Source: Actinophytocola sp036555685 (GTDB lineage: Bacteria > Actinomycetota > Actinomycetes > Mycobacteriales > Pseudonocardiaceae). From it: DNA of 64,000 nucleotides. The DNA lies in assembly GCF_036555685.1 (NCBI RefSeq), contig NZ_DATBKY010000111.1:1-64000 (forward strand). Direction: 5' to 3'. Below are positions 32,140-41,310 of the stretch, piece after piece; position 1 is the stretch's first letter; each line of letters opens with the position of its first letter. The notes beneath the pieces were generated by a model that did no database searches, had not been told where the DNA came from, and worked only from the letters and a program-made list of their open reading frames with translations. Made by a program: the position numbers and the translations under genes.

Positions 32140-32759
32140 CGGTTGCTCCGGATCGGTTGTGCGTGGTCACCGTTCGCGGAGCGGGCCCGCGTGGTGGCGA
32201 GGACGTGTTCCACGAGTTCGATGAGCGCGGCGCACGAGGTGTGCTTGTCCCGCGCGTCGCAGCGCACCAGTGGAATCTCGGGTTTGAGGTCGAGCGCGGT
32301 CCGCACCTCGTCGGTGTCGTACCGGATGGCACCGTCGAACTCGTTGAGCGCCACCAGGAAACGGATGCCGCGCCGTTCGAAGAACTCGACCGCGGCGAAG
32401 CAGTCCGCGAGCCGGCGGGTGTCGGCCAGCACCACCGCTCCCAGCGCGCCGCGGGACAGCTCGTCCCACATGAACCAGAACCGGTCCTGGCCCGGGGTGC
32501 CGAAGAGGTACAGCATCAGGTTGGGGCCGGGAAAGGTGATGCGGCCGAAGTCCATCGCGACGGTCGTCGTGGTCTTGCCCTCGACACCGCTCACGCTGTC
32601 GGAGTCGACGCTCGCGGTCGTCAGCGCGGCCTCGGTGGTGAGCGGTTCGATCTCGCTCACCGAGCCCACGAACGTGGTCTTCCCGACGCCGAAGCCGCCC
32701 GCGACGAGGATCTTTATCTGGCGCGGGAAGTCGGCGTCAGAGATTTCGGAGACCAACAA
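32136..32759 (-). CDS. cvnD: Conservon GTP/ATP-binding protein CvnD (conservon 1)
   Basis: 207 aa small GTPase-like protein: P-loop AGGFGVGKTT (about residues 20-29), switch region ending TTTTVAMDFG, G3-like LFGTPGQDRF, and a DTRRLADC stretch. It is nearly colinear with CvnD of conservon 2 (59886-60494). It overlaps cvnC by 23 nt. In the Streptomyces model CvnA-D form a membrane complex resembling eukaryotic G-protein-coupled signalling. Confidence 0.88.
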   Translation of the reverse strand: MLVSEISDADFPRQIKILVAGGFGVGKTTFVGSVSEIEPLTTEAALTTASVDSDSVSGVEGKTTTTVAMDFGRITFPGPNLMLYLFGTPGQDRFWFMWDELSRGALGAVVLADTRRLADCFAAVEFFERRGIRFLVALNEFDGAIRYDTDEVRTALDLKPEIPLVRCDARDKHTSCAALIELVEHVLATTRARSANGDHAQPIRSNR

Positions 32760-33147
32760 GCAATGCCTCCAGGATTTCCGGGTTGTTGGTGTAGGAGTCG
32801 TGCGCGGGCGGCTTGGTGATCACCGCGCCCGCGTCGATGAGGTCGGAGAGCAGGACCTTGGCGACGTTCGCCGGCTGGTGCAGGTGCGCGGCCACCTCGG
32901 CGACGGCGATGGGCACGCGGCACAGCCGAAGCGCCTGCGCGTGCTCGTAGCCGAGGCGGTCGAGCGAGATCCGGCTGCGGCCGGTCGCCTTCACCAGCGA
33001 CATGAGGTCGAGCGTGGTGCTCGGCTGGGTCCGCCCGTAGGTCGCGGTGTAGGGGCGGACCCACATGTCGTGGCTCGCGGGGCTGTCCTGTTCGGTCCTG
33101 GGTTCGGCCGGGTGGTCGGTCCGTTGCTCGGGTTGGTCGCCGGTCAT
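32737..33147 (-). CDS. cvnC: Conservon DUF742 protein CvnC (conservon 1)
   Basis: 136 aa from ATG 33147, which starts 2 nt after the cvnB stop. WVRPYTATYGRTQP and the winged-helix-like YEHAQALRLCRVPIAVAEVA and LLSDLIDAGAVI segments are the DUF742 family pattern. Present in every conservon between the roadblock and GTPase genes. Confidence 0.88.
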   Translation of the reverse strand: MTGDQPEQRTDHPAEPRTEQDSPASHDMWVRPYTATYGRTQPSTTLDLMSLVKATGRSRISLDRLGYEHAQALRLCRVPIAVAEVAAHLHQPANVAKVLLSDLIDAGAVITKPPAHDSYTNNPEILEALLVGLRNL

Positions 33148-33149
33148 GC

Positions 33150-33566
33150 TCACCGGGAACCGTTGCCGACGGTCGAGCTCTGCTGGCGGCTCGGCGTGGC
33201 GAGGAAGGCCGGAACCTGGTGGCACAGCTTGGTCATCTCGAAGCTGAGCACGCGGGCGTCGACCTCCCGGCTGGCCACCACCGCGAGCAGGCTGCCGAGG
33301 CTGGCCGACGTGACGAACAGGATGGTGTGGTCGAGCTCCGTGGCGACCTGGCGCACGCCGTCGGTCTCACCCTTGCCGAAGTTCTTCCCCACCTGCTGCG
33401 CGAGCGACAGCATCCCGCACGACAGCGCGGCGAGCGTGTCCGCGCCTTCCGGCGAAAGGCCGTGCGAGTACTTGGCGATCCCGTCGACCGACAACAGCAC
33501 GGCGCTCTGCGCACCGGGCACCGCCTCCACGAGACGGCGGAGTAGCCAGGTCAGATCGTCGGCCAT
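33150..33566 (-). CDS. cvnB: Conservon roadblock/LC7 protein CvnB (conservon 1)
   Basis: 138 aa roadblock/LC7 fold: LTWLLRRLVEAVPGAQSAVL, VDGIAKYSHG, LAALSCGMLSLAQQ and the beta-hairpin HTILFVTSASLGSLLAVV. It overlaps the end of cvnA by 16 nt. Such proteins regulate small GTPases, in bacteria as in eukaryotes, and would bind CvnD. Confidence 0.9.
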   Translation of the reverse strand: MADDLTWLLRRLVEAVPGAQSAVLLSVDGIAKYSHGLSPEGADTLAALSCGMLSLAQQVGKNFGKGETDGVRQVATELDHTILFVTSASLGSLLAVVASREVDARVLSFEMTKLCHQVPAFLATPSRQQSSTVGNGSR

Positions 33567-35464
33567 GAGCCTTTGTCTCCTTCGGTGTTGCGCTCGTCCG
33601 CACGTTGCTGCTGCTCGTCCTGGTCGGCTGCCGACCCGCTCGCCTCCTCCTGCTGCGCGATCTCCTGCTGTCCCGCGACGCGGCCGAGCTGGAGGTCCGC
33701 CAGGAGGTTCGGGCTGTGCCCGGGGATCGGGCGGGTCAGCACGGGTGCCTGGCGAAGCTCCGGGCGCAGGTGCGAGGGCTGCGTCCGGCGCTGCGGCAGG
33801 GCCGGACGTTCGCCGGCGGTGGGCGCCGGCTGGTCGGGGAGCGGACCCTGCCCCCCGGCCGCGGTCGTCGTGGTAGCCGTCGTGGTGGGCGTGGACGTGG
33901 TCGCCGCGCCCGCGGCGCCAGCCTTGTGTCCCGCACGCATCGCGGCGTACGCCGTGCCCCGCTCGCGGCTCGGCGGCGCCTCCTCGGGCTGCTGCGGGGT
34001 GAACGAGGAGCTCGCGGGCTGGGCGGCCGCGACCGGCTGGGCCGCCTGCGTCTGCGCGACCGGTTGTGCCGCCGGTACGGCGACCGGCTGCGGCGCCGGT
34101 CGCGGTGCCGGTTGCGGTGCCGGTTGCGGTGCGGATTGCGGTGCGGGTGCCGCCGGCTGGGCTGCGGCCGGCGCCGCCTGCGCCACCGGCTGCGGCGGGC
34201 GTTGCGGTGCCGGCGGGGCGGCCGGGGCCAGCGACGGCTTCTCCGCCACGGCGGTCCGCGCGGGCTGGCTCTGCGCCGGCTCCTGCAGTGCGGCGGCGGG
34301 CCGGCGCGTGGCCGGGCCGTCGATCATCCGCGAGTCCAGCAGCTTGTGTGGCACGACGATCGACGCGTCGATGCCGCCGTAGATGTTCGGCTGCAGCTCG
34401 ACGCCGACGTTGTGCCGCCGCGCGAGCTCCTTCACCACGGCGAGGCCGATACGGCCGTCCTTGAACAGCTCGCCGACGTCGAGGTGCGTGGCGCGGTCGA
34501 GCAGGTGGTTGATGCGCCGCAGGTCCTCGCTGTTCATGCCGATGCCGCGGTCCTGCACCTGGATCGCGAGGCCCGCGGTGACGTACTGGGCGCGGAAGGC
34601 GACCTTGGGCGCGTCGTCGGGGCTGAACGTCGTGGCGTTGTCGAGCAGCTCGGAGAGCAGGTGGATGATCTCGGCGACCACGTGGCCGTGGATACGGGCG
34701 TCACGGATGGGGATCGTGACGACCTGGCGGTAGCGCTGGATCTCCGCGACCGCCGAGCGCAGCACGGCGTTGACGTCGACCGGGTTGTCGGAGCGCCGCT
34801 CGAGGGTCTCCCCGCCGAGGACGGCGATGTTCTCCGCCTGGCGCCGCACGAGGGTGGCGAGGTGGTCGATGCCCCAGAGCATGTCGAGCAGGTCCGGATC
34901 CTCGAGCTCGTGCTCCATCTTGTCGATGCTGCGGATCAGCCGGTTGACCAGCGACTGCAGCCGGCGGGAGAGCTTGCCGAAGACGTCGCCCCACTGCTCG
35001 ATGCCGTCGGCGGCGAACGTCGGCACGGCGATCGCGGCCGGTGGCGACAGCGGCGGCGGCGGGCGCTCGACCTTCACCGGTGGCGGCGACCACGGCTCGG
35101 GCTCCACATAGGTGGTCTCGCGTGGCGGCGGCGCGGGTGCCGGCATCGGCGCCGGCAGCGGTTGTTGTTGCAGGGCGCGGAAAACGAAGAACACGCGCAG
35201 CGCCGCGGCGATGCCGACCACGACCGTGCCGGCGGCGAGCCCGAAGGCGACGTTCGTCGTCGGGTACCACCCCGCCGCGATCGCGCCGAACCCGGCCGCG
35301 GCCAGTAACACGATCACGCACCCCGCGATGATCGCCGTGTTCACGAGCTGGTTTCTGAGCCTGCCGATCTGCTCGGCAGCGTCGTGCGCCGGTGCGATGG
35401 GGCCGTAGGGCAGTCGCAACCCGCGAGGCTCGGTAGAGGGCTCGGTGCGGGGCAAGTCAGACAT
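33551..35464 (-). CDS. cvnA: Conservon sensor ATPase CvnA (conservon 1), no sensory domain
   Basis: 637 aa. Two membrane helices (about residues 40-63 and 70-93) with almost no outside loop, then a GHKL ATPase region: DHLATLVRRQAENIAVL, ELLDNATTFSPD (N box), QDRGIGM (G1), RIGLAVVKELARRH (G2). The C-terminal 230 residues are Ala/Pro/Gln-rich repeats. The ATG at 35464 has AAAGGAC upstream; the frame extends to 36211 but that part is not coding-like. With no extracytoplasmic domain, its signal must come from inside or from partner proteins, unlike CvnA of conservon 2. Confidence 0.87.
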   Translation of the reverse strand: MSDLPRTEPSTEPRGLRLPYGPIAPAHDAAEQIGRLRNQLVNTAIIAGCVIVLLAAAGFGAIAAGWYPTTNVAFGLAAGTVVVGIAAALRVFFVFRALQQQPLPAPMPAPAPPPRETTYVEPEPWSPPPVKVERPPPPLSPPAAIAVPTFAADGIEQWGDVFGKLSRRLQSLVNRLIRSIDKMEHELEDPDLLDMLWGIDHLATLVRRQAENIAVLGGETLERRSDNPVDVNAVLRSAVAEIQRYRQVVTIPIRDARIHGHVVAEIIHLLSELLDNATTFSPDDAPKVAFRAQYVTAGLAIQVQDRGIGMNSEDLRRINHLLDRATHLDVGELFKDGRIGLAVVKELARRHNVGVELQPNIYGGIDASIVVPHKLLDSRMIDGPATRRPAAALQEPAQSQPARTAVAEKPSLAPAAPPAPQRPPQPVAQAAPAAAQPAAPAPQSAPQPAPQPAPRPAPQPVAVPAAQPVAQTQAAQPVAAAQPASSSFTPQQPEEAPPSRERGTAYAAMRAGHKAGAAGAATTSTPTTTATTTTAAGGQGPLPDQPAPTAGERPALPQRRTQPSHLRPELRQAPVLTRPIPGHSPNLLADLQLGRVAGQQEIAQQEEASGSAADQDEQQQRADERNTEGDKGSWPTI

Positions 35465-36050
35465 CTGGTCCTTTCCGTACCAGCGGACCGGCGGGGAGTG
35501 ACGCGTGCGAGCCGTGCGGCGTCGGCAGCTTCCCGCGGGACGAGGCGGTGGGCCCGGCGATGTTACCGCAACCACATTCACCCAATTAGGTGCTGTACGA
35601 GGCGGATTTCCGACGTGCGGGTATGGCGTTCGAAGAAATCCGGAGGCGGCCGTTTTCCGAGGTCGCGCGGCGCGGCTGCGGTGAGGTGAGCGGAACGTTC
35701 CGCTGGCATGCCCCGCGTGGCGTCCTTCCCGGTCCCGCACCGGGAAGGACGCCACGGGCTCGTCGGGCCGAGGCCCGCCCGTGGCGGCGGGGGGACCTAG
35801 ATCCGGCGAGCCGGCGCCGAGGGGCGAATCCCGGCGCCGGTTCCTCCCGACATGCGCACGTGGATCGGTAGAGGTCCACGGCGCGCAACGGGTCGACCGC
35901 CGATCAATTCCGTTCGCCCTCGACAGGCAGCCGTGGCTGACCCGTCCGGCGCAACGCGCGTGCCCGAACGGAGCCCGCGTTTCACCGGCGTACGGCCGGG
36001 TAGCCGCGCCTTGAGCCCATCGAACCAACGAGCGGAGAGGTGTTGTCCCG
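35465..36050. other. 586-bp divergent intergenic region
   Basis: Lies between the leftward conservon 1 and the rightward PfpI gene and must hold both promoters. Apart from the large hairpin at 35716-35756 I see no convincing gene; the short ORFs on both strands read through the palindrome and lack ribosome sites. No promoter hexamers are strong enough to name. Confidence 0.5.
35716..35756. repeat. Perfect 18-bp inverted repeat (hairpin) in a divergent promoter region
   Basis: CGTGGCGTCCTTCCCGGT, loop CCCGC, and the exact complement. This is the longest perfect stem noticed in the window. It is 252 bp from the conservon start and 294 bp from the PfpI start, so it terminates neither gene. It could end an unrecognised short transcript, be an interspersed repeat element, or be a regulatory RNA structure. 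Confidence 0.7.
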
Positions 36051-36623
36051 ATGGCCGACGAACTACATGGGCGCCGGGTGGCGATCCTGGCCACCGACGG
36101 GGTCGAGCAGGTCGAGTACGAGCAGCCGCGCGAGGCGGTCGAGCGGGCCGGCGCGCAGGCGACGCTGATCTCGACGCACGACGGCGAGATCCAGGCGATG
36201 AACCACGACACCGAGAAGGGCGACCGGTTCGCGGTCGAGGCGCAGGTGGCGGACGTGCACCCCGGCGACTACGACGCGCTGATCCTTCCGGGCGGCACGT
36301 GCAACCCGGACCGGCTGCGGATGAACACGAGTGCGGTGTCGTTCGTGCGGACGTTCGTGGAGTCCGGCAAGCCCGTCGCCGCCATCTGCCATGGCCCGTG
36401 GATGCTGGTCGAGGCCGACGTGGTGCGTGGCCGCACGCTGACGTCCTGGCCGAGCGTGCGCACGGACATCCGCAACGCCGGCGGCAACGTCGTGGACCAG
36501 GAGGTCGTCACCGACAACGGCCTGGTCACCAGCCGCAAACCCGACGACCTGCCGGCGTTCTGCGCCAAGGTCGTCGAGGAGTTCGCCGAGGGCCGCCACC
36601 CGGTCGCGCAACCGTCCAGCTGA
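36051..36623 (+). CDS. DJ-1/PfpI family protein
   Basis: 190 aa. The nucleophile elbow AICHGPW gives Cys113-His114, with LPGGTCNPDRLR and the conserved Glu near residue 21 (GVEQVEYEQP). This is the PfpI/YhbO subgroup, described as glyoxalase, protein or nucleotide deglycase or stress protease. AGAGGTG lies upstream of the ATG. It stands alone. Confidence 0.88.
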   Translation: MADELHGRRVAILATDGVEQVEYEQPREAVERAGAQATLISTHDGEIQAMNHDTEKGDRFAVEAQVADVHPGDYDALILPGGTCNPDRLRMNTSAVSFVRTFVESGKPVAAICHGPWMLVEADVVRGRTLTSWPSVRTDIRNAGGNVVDQEVVTDNGLVTSRKPDDLPAFCAKVVEEFAEGRHPVAQPSS

Positions 36624-36641
36624 GACAGCACGGCCGGCAGA

Positions 36642-36869
36642 TCAGAGAACGAGCAGGCCGAGCAGGCCCAGCACCAGCAGGCACGCGCTGAACGCGGTCG
36701 CGGCGAGCCGGTGGCCCCGCCACCACCGCACGCGGCCGGCCAGCGCGGCCGGCAGGAGGTCGACGTCGAACGACTTCAGCGCGAGCTGGTAAACGGTCAT
36801 CGACACGGTCCCGGTCGCCCCGAACAGAACGAGCGCGGCCGCGACCTCCCGGGCAACCTCTACATCCAT
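36642..36869 (-). CDS. Small membrane protein, two helices
   Basis: 75 aa from ATG 36869. Two hydrophobic segments (VAAALVLFGATGTVSMTVYQLAL and AATAFSACLLVLGLLGLLVL) flank a short basic loop RVRWWRGH. A GTG ten codons upstream is possible. No family recognised. It ends 19 nt from the PfpI stop (convergent). Confidence 0.55.
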   Translation of the reverse strand: MDVEVAREVAAALVLFGATGTVSMTVYQLALKSFDVDLLPAALAGRVRWWRGHRLAATAFSACLLVLGLLGLLVL

Positions 36870-37110
36870 GACACAGCCTGACTGCTTGTCAACCGGCACC
36901 TAAGGGGACCGGGACGCAACCCGGCCACCGGTACGCACCGAACCGGACGGCACCTGCCCACGGTCACCAAAAGTCTGAATTCCGGGGAGGCGGAACAGGG
37001 CGGAACTGCGCCCGGCCGCGGGACGGGCGCCGCGACTCGCCCCGCCCGCGACCGGGCCGACCGCTGCCGGACGGGAACCGGCGTCGGTCGAGGGAGGGTG
37101 CGGCGCGCGG

Positions 37111-38382
37111 TCATGAGCCGAACGTCCCCACGATGAGGAACGTGTTGAGCCCAATGATCAACGCCGCACAGGAGGCCGCGGTGGCGGTGGTCAGCGGCCT
37201 GTTCACGAACACGCCCATGAGGTCCTTGCGCCTGGTGAGCAGCAGCAACGGCACCAGGGCGAAGGGGATGCCGAAGGACAGCGTCACCTGGGAGATCACC
37301 AGCACCTGCGTCGCGGGCAGGCCCAGCGTGAGCACGAGCAGCGCGGGCAGCATCGTCACGCCGCGCCGCACGAGCAGCGGCACCCGGCGCTTGATGAACC
37401 CCTGCATGACGATCTGACCCGCGTAAGTGCCGACGCTCGACGACGACAGTCCGGACGCGAGCAACGCCGCCGCGAACGCCAGCGCCGCACCACCCCCGAC
37501 CACCCGGCCGAGCTCGGAGTGCGCGAACTCGATCGGGTCGTGGTCGCCGAGGCCGGCCCCGCTGTTCCCGTCGTGCAGCAGCGACGCGGCGAGGACGAGG
37601 ATCAGCAGGTTGGTCACGCCGGCCGCGCCGAGGGCCACCGCCACGTCGACCCGCTGCGAGCGCAGGAGCCGGCGCCGGGACGGCTCGTCGTGCCAGCGCG
37701 CGCGGTTCTTGGTCAGCGCCGAGTGCAGGTAGATCACGTGGGGCATGACGGTCGCGCCGATGATGCCGACCGCGAGCAGCACGCTGTCCGTGCCGGCGAA
37801 GCTCGGCACGAGGCCGGCCGCGATGCCGGCGCTGTCCGCGCCGACCCAGATGACGTTGTACGCGAAGCCCAGGAACACCACTCCGAACAGCCCGGCGATC
37901 GCGAGCTCGAAGCGCCGGTAGCCGCGCTGCTCCAGGGCGAGCAGGGCGAACGCGACCACGCCGGTGATCACGCCGGCCGCCGCCATCGGCACTCCGAACA
38001 GGAGGTTGAGCCCGATGGCGGCGCCGACGAACTCGGCGAGGTCGGTCGCCATGGCGACCAGCTCGGCCTGGATCCACAGCGCGACCGACACCGGCCGGGA
38101 CATGTGCTCGCGGCACATCTCCGGCAGGTCGCGGCCGGTGGCGATGCCGAGCTTCGCCGACAGGTACTGCACCAGGATCGCCATGGCGTTCGCCATGACG
38201 ATGACCCACACGAGCGTGTAGCCGAACTGGGCGCCCGCGGTGATGTTCGTGGCGAAGTTGCCCGGGTCGATGTACGCGACGCTCGCCACGACGGCGGGGC
38301 CGTACACCACCAGCCCCGTCCGGCGCGGCCTGGGCGCCGGACGCAGGAAGGTCACGTCACCAACCGGGTTGCGCTTCAGCAC
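37111..38382 (-). CDS. mntH: Nramp-family Mn2+/Fe2+ transporter
   Basis: 423 aa with 11 membrane helices. Metal-site motifs are intact: DPGN in helix 1 (VAYIDPGNFATN) and MPH in helix 6 (GATVMPHVIYLHSAL). Proton-coupled Mn2+ (or Fe2+) import. The 193-bp gap upstream contains AACCTCA- and TGAGG-like pieces that could be metalloregulator half-sites, but no full box is evident. GroEL-like gene lies upstream on the same strand but has its own operon. Confidence 0.9.
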   Translation of the reverse strand: MLKRNPVGDVTFLRPAPRPRRTGLVVYGPAVVASVAYIDPGNFATNITAGAQFGYTLVWVIVMANAMAILVQYLSAKLGIATGRDLPEMCREHMSRPVSVALWIQAELVAMATDLAEFVGAAIGLNLLFGVPMAAAGVITGVVAFALLALEQRGYRRFELAIAGLFGVVFLGFAYNVIWVGADSAGIAAGLVPSFAGTDSVLLAVGIIGATVMPHVIYLHSALTKNRARWHDEPSRRRLLRSQRVDVAVALGAAGVTNLLILVLAASLLHDGNSGAGLGDHDPIEFAHSELGRVVGGGAALAFAAALLASGLSSSSVGTYAGQIVMQGFIKRRVPLLVRRGVTMLPALLVLTLGLPATQVLVISQVTLSFGIPFALVPLLLLTRRKDLMGVFVNRPLTTATAASCAALIIGLNTFLIVGTFGS

Positions 38383-38575
38383 CGCCGCGACCTCCCCGCG
38401 TCCGTCCGTTGTCGTGTTGAGGGTTCAGGTCTCCCTCGTGGATCATCATGCGAAGGTCTTGTACCGATCACCGGAACCTCAGGGGGACCGTGACGGCACC
38501 CAGCCACAATCAACCGGATTGCCGCATCGTTCGCTGGGACGAGACCACCGCATGAAATTCCGGTAGGCGGATCCG

Positions 38576-40267
38576 TCAGCCGACCGACGGTCCGAGCCCC
38601 AGCGACTGCGGTGTGCTGGCGTCGGGCGACGGCTGGTGCAGGCCCTCGTCGAGCGGGCCGAACTCGGTCATCAGCGCGGGGCTGCCGCCCCACGGGGTCT
38701 GCTCCTCGGCGATCAGCGAGTTGGTCGTGAGCAGCAGCCCCGCCACCGAGGCGCCGTTCTGCAGCGCGGAGCGGCAGACCCGCAGCGGGTCGATGACGCC
38801 GGCCTCGACGAGGTTCACGTAGCGCCCGTGCAGCGCGTCGAACCCCTCGTCGGGGCCGAGCTCGCGGGTCTTCGCGAGCACCTCGGCGGCCGGATGCCCG
38901 GCGTTGCTGGCGATCAGCCACGCGGGCTCGGACAGTGCCGCGCGGACGATGGCCGCCCCGATCTCGTCGTCACCGGTCAGGGCGAGCCCGCTCAGCACGT
39001 GCTCGGAGTGCAGCAGCGCGGCGCCGCCGCCCGCCACGATCCCTTCCGCGATCGCGGCGCGGGTGGCCGACAGCGCGTCCTCCACCCGGTGCTGCAGCTC
39101 CTTGAGCTCGGCGGGCGTCGCCGCGCCGACCTTGATCACCGCGACCTTGCCCGTCAGCGCGCCGATCCGTTCGGTCAGGACGTCCTCGTCCACGCCGAAC
39201 TGTGCGCGCTCCCGCTCCGCCCGCAGCTGACCGACCCGGAACTCGACGTCCTGGGCGGACCCCGCACCGCCCACGATCGTCGTCATGTTCTCGGTGACCC
39301 GCACCTGCTTGGCGCGGCCGAGGTGCTGGACGCCCATGCTGTCCAGCGAGAACGACGAGTGCTTGCTCAGCACGGCGCCACCGACCACCGCGGCGAGATC
39401 CTCCAGCTTGTGCAGCCGGCGGTCGCCGAACCCGGGCGCCCGCACGGCGACGGACTGGAACGCGCCGTTGACGTGGTTGTGCACGAGCATGGACAGCGCC
39501 GTGCCCTCCACGTTCTCGGCGATGAGCACCAGCGGGCGCGGATCACGCATGATCTTGTCCAGGATCGGCATCAGCTCCTGGACCTTCGTGATCTTCTCGC
39601 TGCACATCAGGATGTAGGGGTCGTCGAGGACCGCCTCGAGCCGGCCCGGGTCGGTGACCAGGTACGGCGAGAGGTAGCCGTTGTCGAACTCGAAGCCCTC
39701 CACGAAGTCCACCGACATGCCGATGGCCGCCGACTCCTCGACGGTGACCACGCCGCCCTCGCCGACCGTGTGCAGCGCGCGGCCGATCGCGGCGCCGACC
39801 TCGTCGTCGTCGTTGGCGGAGATCGCGGCCACCCGCGCGTAGTCCTGTTCGGACGTCACCGGGTGCGCCACCTTCTCCAGGTGGCCGACGAGCAGCGCCA
39901 CCGCCTTGTCGATGCCCCGCTTGATCAGCACCGGGTTGCCGCCCCCGCCGATCGCCTTCATGCCCTCGCGGATGATCGCCTGGGCGAGGACCGTCGCCGT
40001 GGTCGTGCCGTCGCCGACCACGTCGTTGGTCTTGATCGCCGCCTCCTTCACCAGCTGCGCGCCCATGTTCTCGAACTGGTTCTTGAGGTGGATCTCGCGC
40101 GCGATCGTCACGCCGTCGTTCGTGACGACCGGCGAGCCGGTGATCTTCTCGATGATCACATTGCGGCCCTTGGGACCGAGCGTGGACTTCACCGCCTCCG
40201 CCAGCTTGTCCACTCCGGACAGCAGCAGGTCGCGGGCCTCCGGACCGAAACGCAGTTCCTTAGCCAT
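38576..40267 (-). CDS. mimG: GroEL-type chaperonin of the propane monooxygenase operon (MimG-like)
   Basis: 563 aa, full-length Hsp60. ATP-binding DGTTTATVLAQAI follows LGPKGRNVIIEK; the tail is LGLGPSVG, without the GGM repeats of housekeeping GroEL. It is the last gene of the prm operon, 17 nt after adh. Chaperonins of this kind accompany group 5 soluble diiron monooxygenases in mycobacteria and rhodococci and are needed to fold the large hydroxylase subunit. No groES is present, so it must borrow the housekeeping co-chaperonin or work without it. The ATG at 40267 is chosen by the conserved MAKELRFG start. Confidence 0.92.
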   Translation of the reverse strand: MAKELRFGPEARDLLLSGVDKLAEAVKSTLGPKGRNVIIEKITGSPVVTNDGVTIAREIHLKNQFENMGAQLVKEAAIKTNDVVGDGTTTATVLAQAIIREGMKAIGGGGNPVLIKRGIDKAVALLVGHLEKVAHPVTSEQDYARVAAISANDDDEVGAAIGRALHTVGEGGVVTVEESAAIGMSVDFVEGFEFDNGYLSPYLVTDPGRLEAVLDDPYILMCSEKITKVQELMPILDKIMRDPRPLVLIAENVEGTALSMLVHNHVNGAFQSVAVRAPGFGDRRLHKLEDLAAVVGGAVLSKHSSFSLDSMGVQHLGRAKQVRVTENMTTIVGGAGSAQDVEFRVGQLRAERERAQFGVDEDVLTERIGALTGKVAVIKVGAATPAELKELQHRVEDALSATRAAIAEGIVAGGGAALLHSEHVLSGLALTGDDEIGAAIVRAALSEPAWLIASNAGHPAAEVLAKTRELGPDEGFDALHGRYVNLVEAGVIDPLRVCRSALQNGASVAGLLLTTNSLIAEEQTPWGGSPALMTEFGPLDEGLHQPSPDASTPQSLGLGPSVG

Positions 40268-40284
40268 CGTGTGCTCCTGTCTCG

Positions 40285-41310
40285 TCAGGGGGTGAGGATC
40301 GCCCGGCCGCGGACCTTGCCCGCGTCGAGGTCCGCGAGTGCGTCGAGAGCGGACTCCAGCGGGTACTTCTTGGTGTGCAACGTGACCTGGCCGCTCTGCG
40401 CCAGCACCATCAGCTCCGCCAGGTCGTTGTAGGTGCCGACGAGGTTGCCGATGATGTTGCGTTCGGTCGAGATGATGTCGATCGTCGGCACGTCGATGTT
40501 GCTGCCGTAGCCGATGATGAACTGCGACCCGTTGCGCCGGGTCATCGCGAAGGCGTCCTGTTGCGCGCCCTGCTCGGCGACGAAGTCGAGCACGACCTCG
40601 GCGCCGTTCCCGTTGGTCAGGTCGAGCACGGCCTCGACGTGCTTGCCGTCGGCCAGCACGGTGTGGTGCGCGCCGATCTCGGCCGCGAGGTCGAGTGCCG
40701 CGGCGTTGCGGTCCACCACGACCACCGTGCACGCGGTCAGCGCGCGCAGCGACTGGATGCCGATGTGGCCGAGCCCGCCCGCGCCGTTGACGACGCACAC
40801 CGTGCCCGGGTGCAGCCTGGGCGCCGCCTTGCGCACCGCGTGGTACGCGGTGATGCCGGCGTCGGCCAGCGCCGCCACGTCCTCGGGCCTGGTCTCGGGG
40901 TCGAGCTTGATGCAGGCGCGGGCGGAGGTGAGCAGGTACTCGGCCATCCCGCCGTCGCTGTCGATGCCGGGGAACGCCGAGTTCTCGCAGTGCATGTCGT
41001 CGCCGCCGCGGCAGGCCGGACAGAGTCCGCAGGTGGGCGTGGGATGCAGGATGACGGTGTCGCCGACGTCCACATTGGTCACGCCGGGGCCGACCTCGTG
41101 GACCCAGCCGGCGTTCTCGTGGCCGATCGTGTAGGGCAGCGTGACGCCGGACTTCTCCGCCCACTGCTCCTCGATGATGTGCAGATCGGTCCGGCACACC
41201 CCGGCGCCGCCGATCTTGACCACCACGTCGAACGGTCCGGTGGCCCGTGGTTCGGGTACCTCCTCGATCACGGGTTGCTGGTGATACTTGTGCAACCGCA
41301 CTGCTTTCAT
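40285..41310 (-). CDS. adh: Zinc NAD(+)-dependent alcohol dehydrogenase
   Basis: 341 aa medium-chain dehydrogenase. Catalytic zinc ligands Cys39 and His64-Glu65; structural zinc Cys94, Cys97, Cys100, Cys108; Rossmann GAGGLGHIG with Asp at the end of the second strand (VVVDRN), pointing to NAD+. Its start overlaps the DUF59 gene stop (ATGA). In this operon it should oxidise the monooxygenase product, 2-propanol to acetone, or a primary alcohol to aldehyde. Confidence 0.9.
   Translation of the reverse strand: MKAVRLHKYHQQPVIEEVPEPRATGPFDVVVKIGGAGVCRTDLHIIEEQWAEKSGVTLPYTIGHENAGWVHEVGPGVTNVDVGDTVILHPTPTCGLCPACRGGDDMHCENSAFPGIDSDGGMAEYLLTSARACIKLDPETRPEDVAALADAGITAYHAVRKAAPRLHPGTVCVVNGAGGLGHIGIQSLRALTACTVVVVDRNAAALDLAAEIGAHHTVLADGKHVEAVLDLTNGNGAEVVLDFVAEQGAQQDAFAMTRRNGSQFIIGYGSNIDVPTIDIISTERNIIGNLVGTYNDLAELMVLAQSGQVTLHTKKYPLESALDALADLDAGKVRGRAILTP

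Noticed and set aside
36870..37110. Gene in the gap between the small membrane protein and mntH
   Set aside because: GC-rich with no ribosome site or convincing frame; nothing supported.
38383..38575. DtxR/MntR metal box upstream of mntH
   Set aside because: AACCTCA and TGAGGGTT fragments occur, but no symmetric 19-bp box could be assembled.
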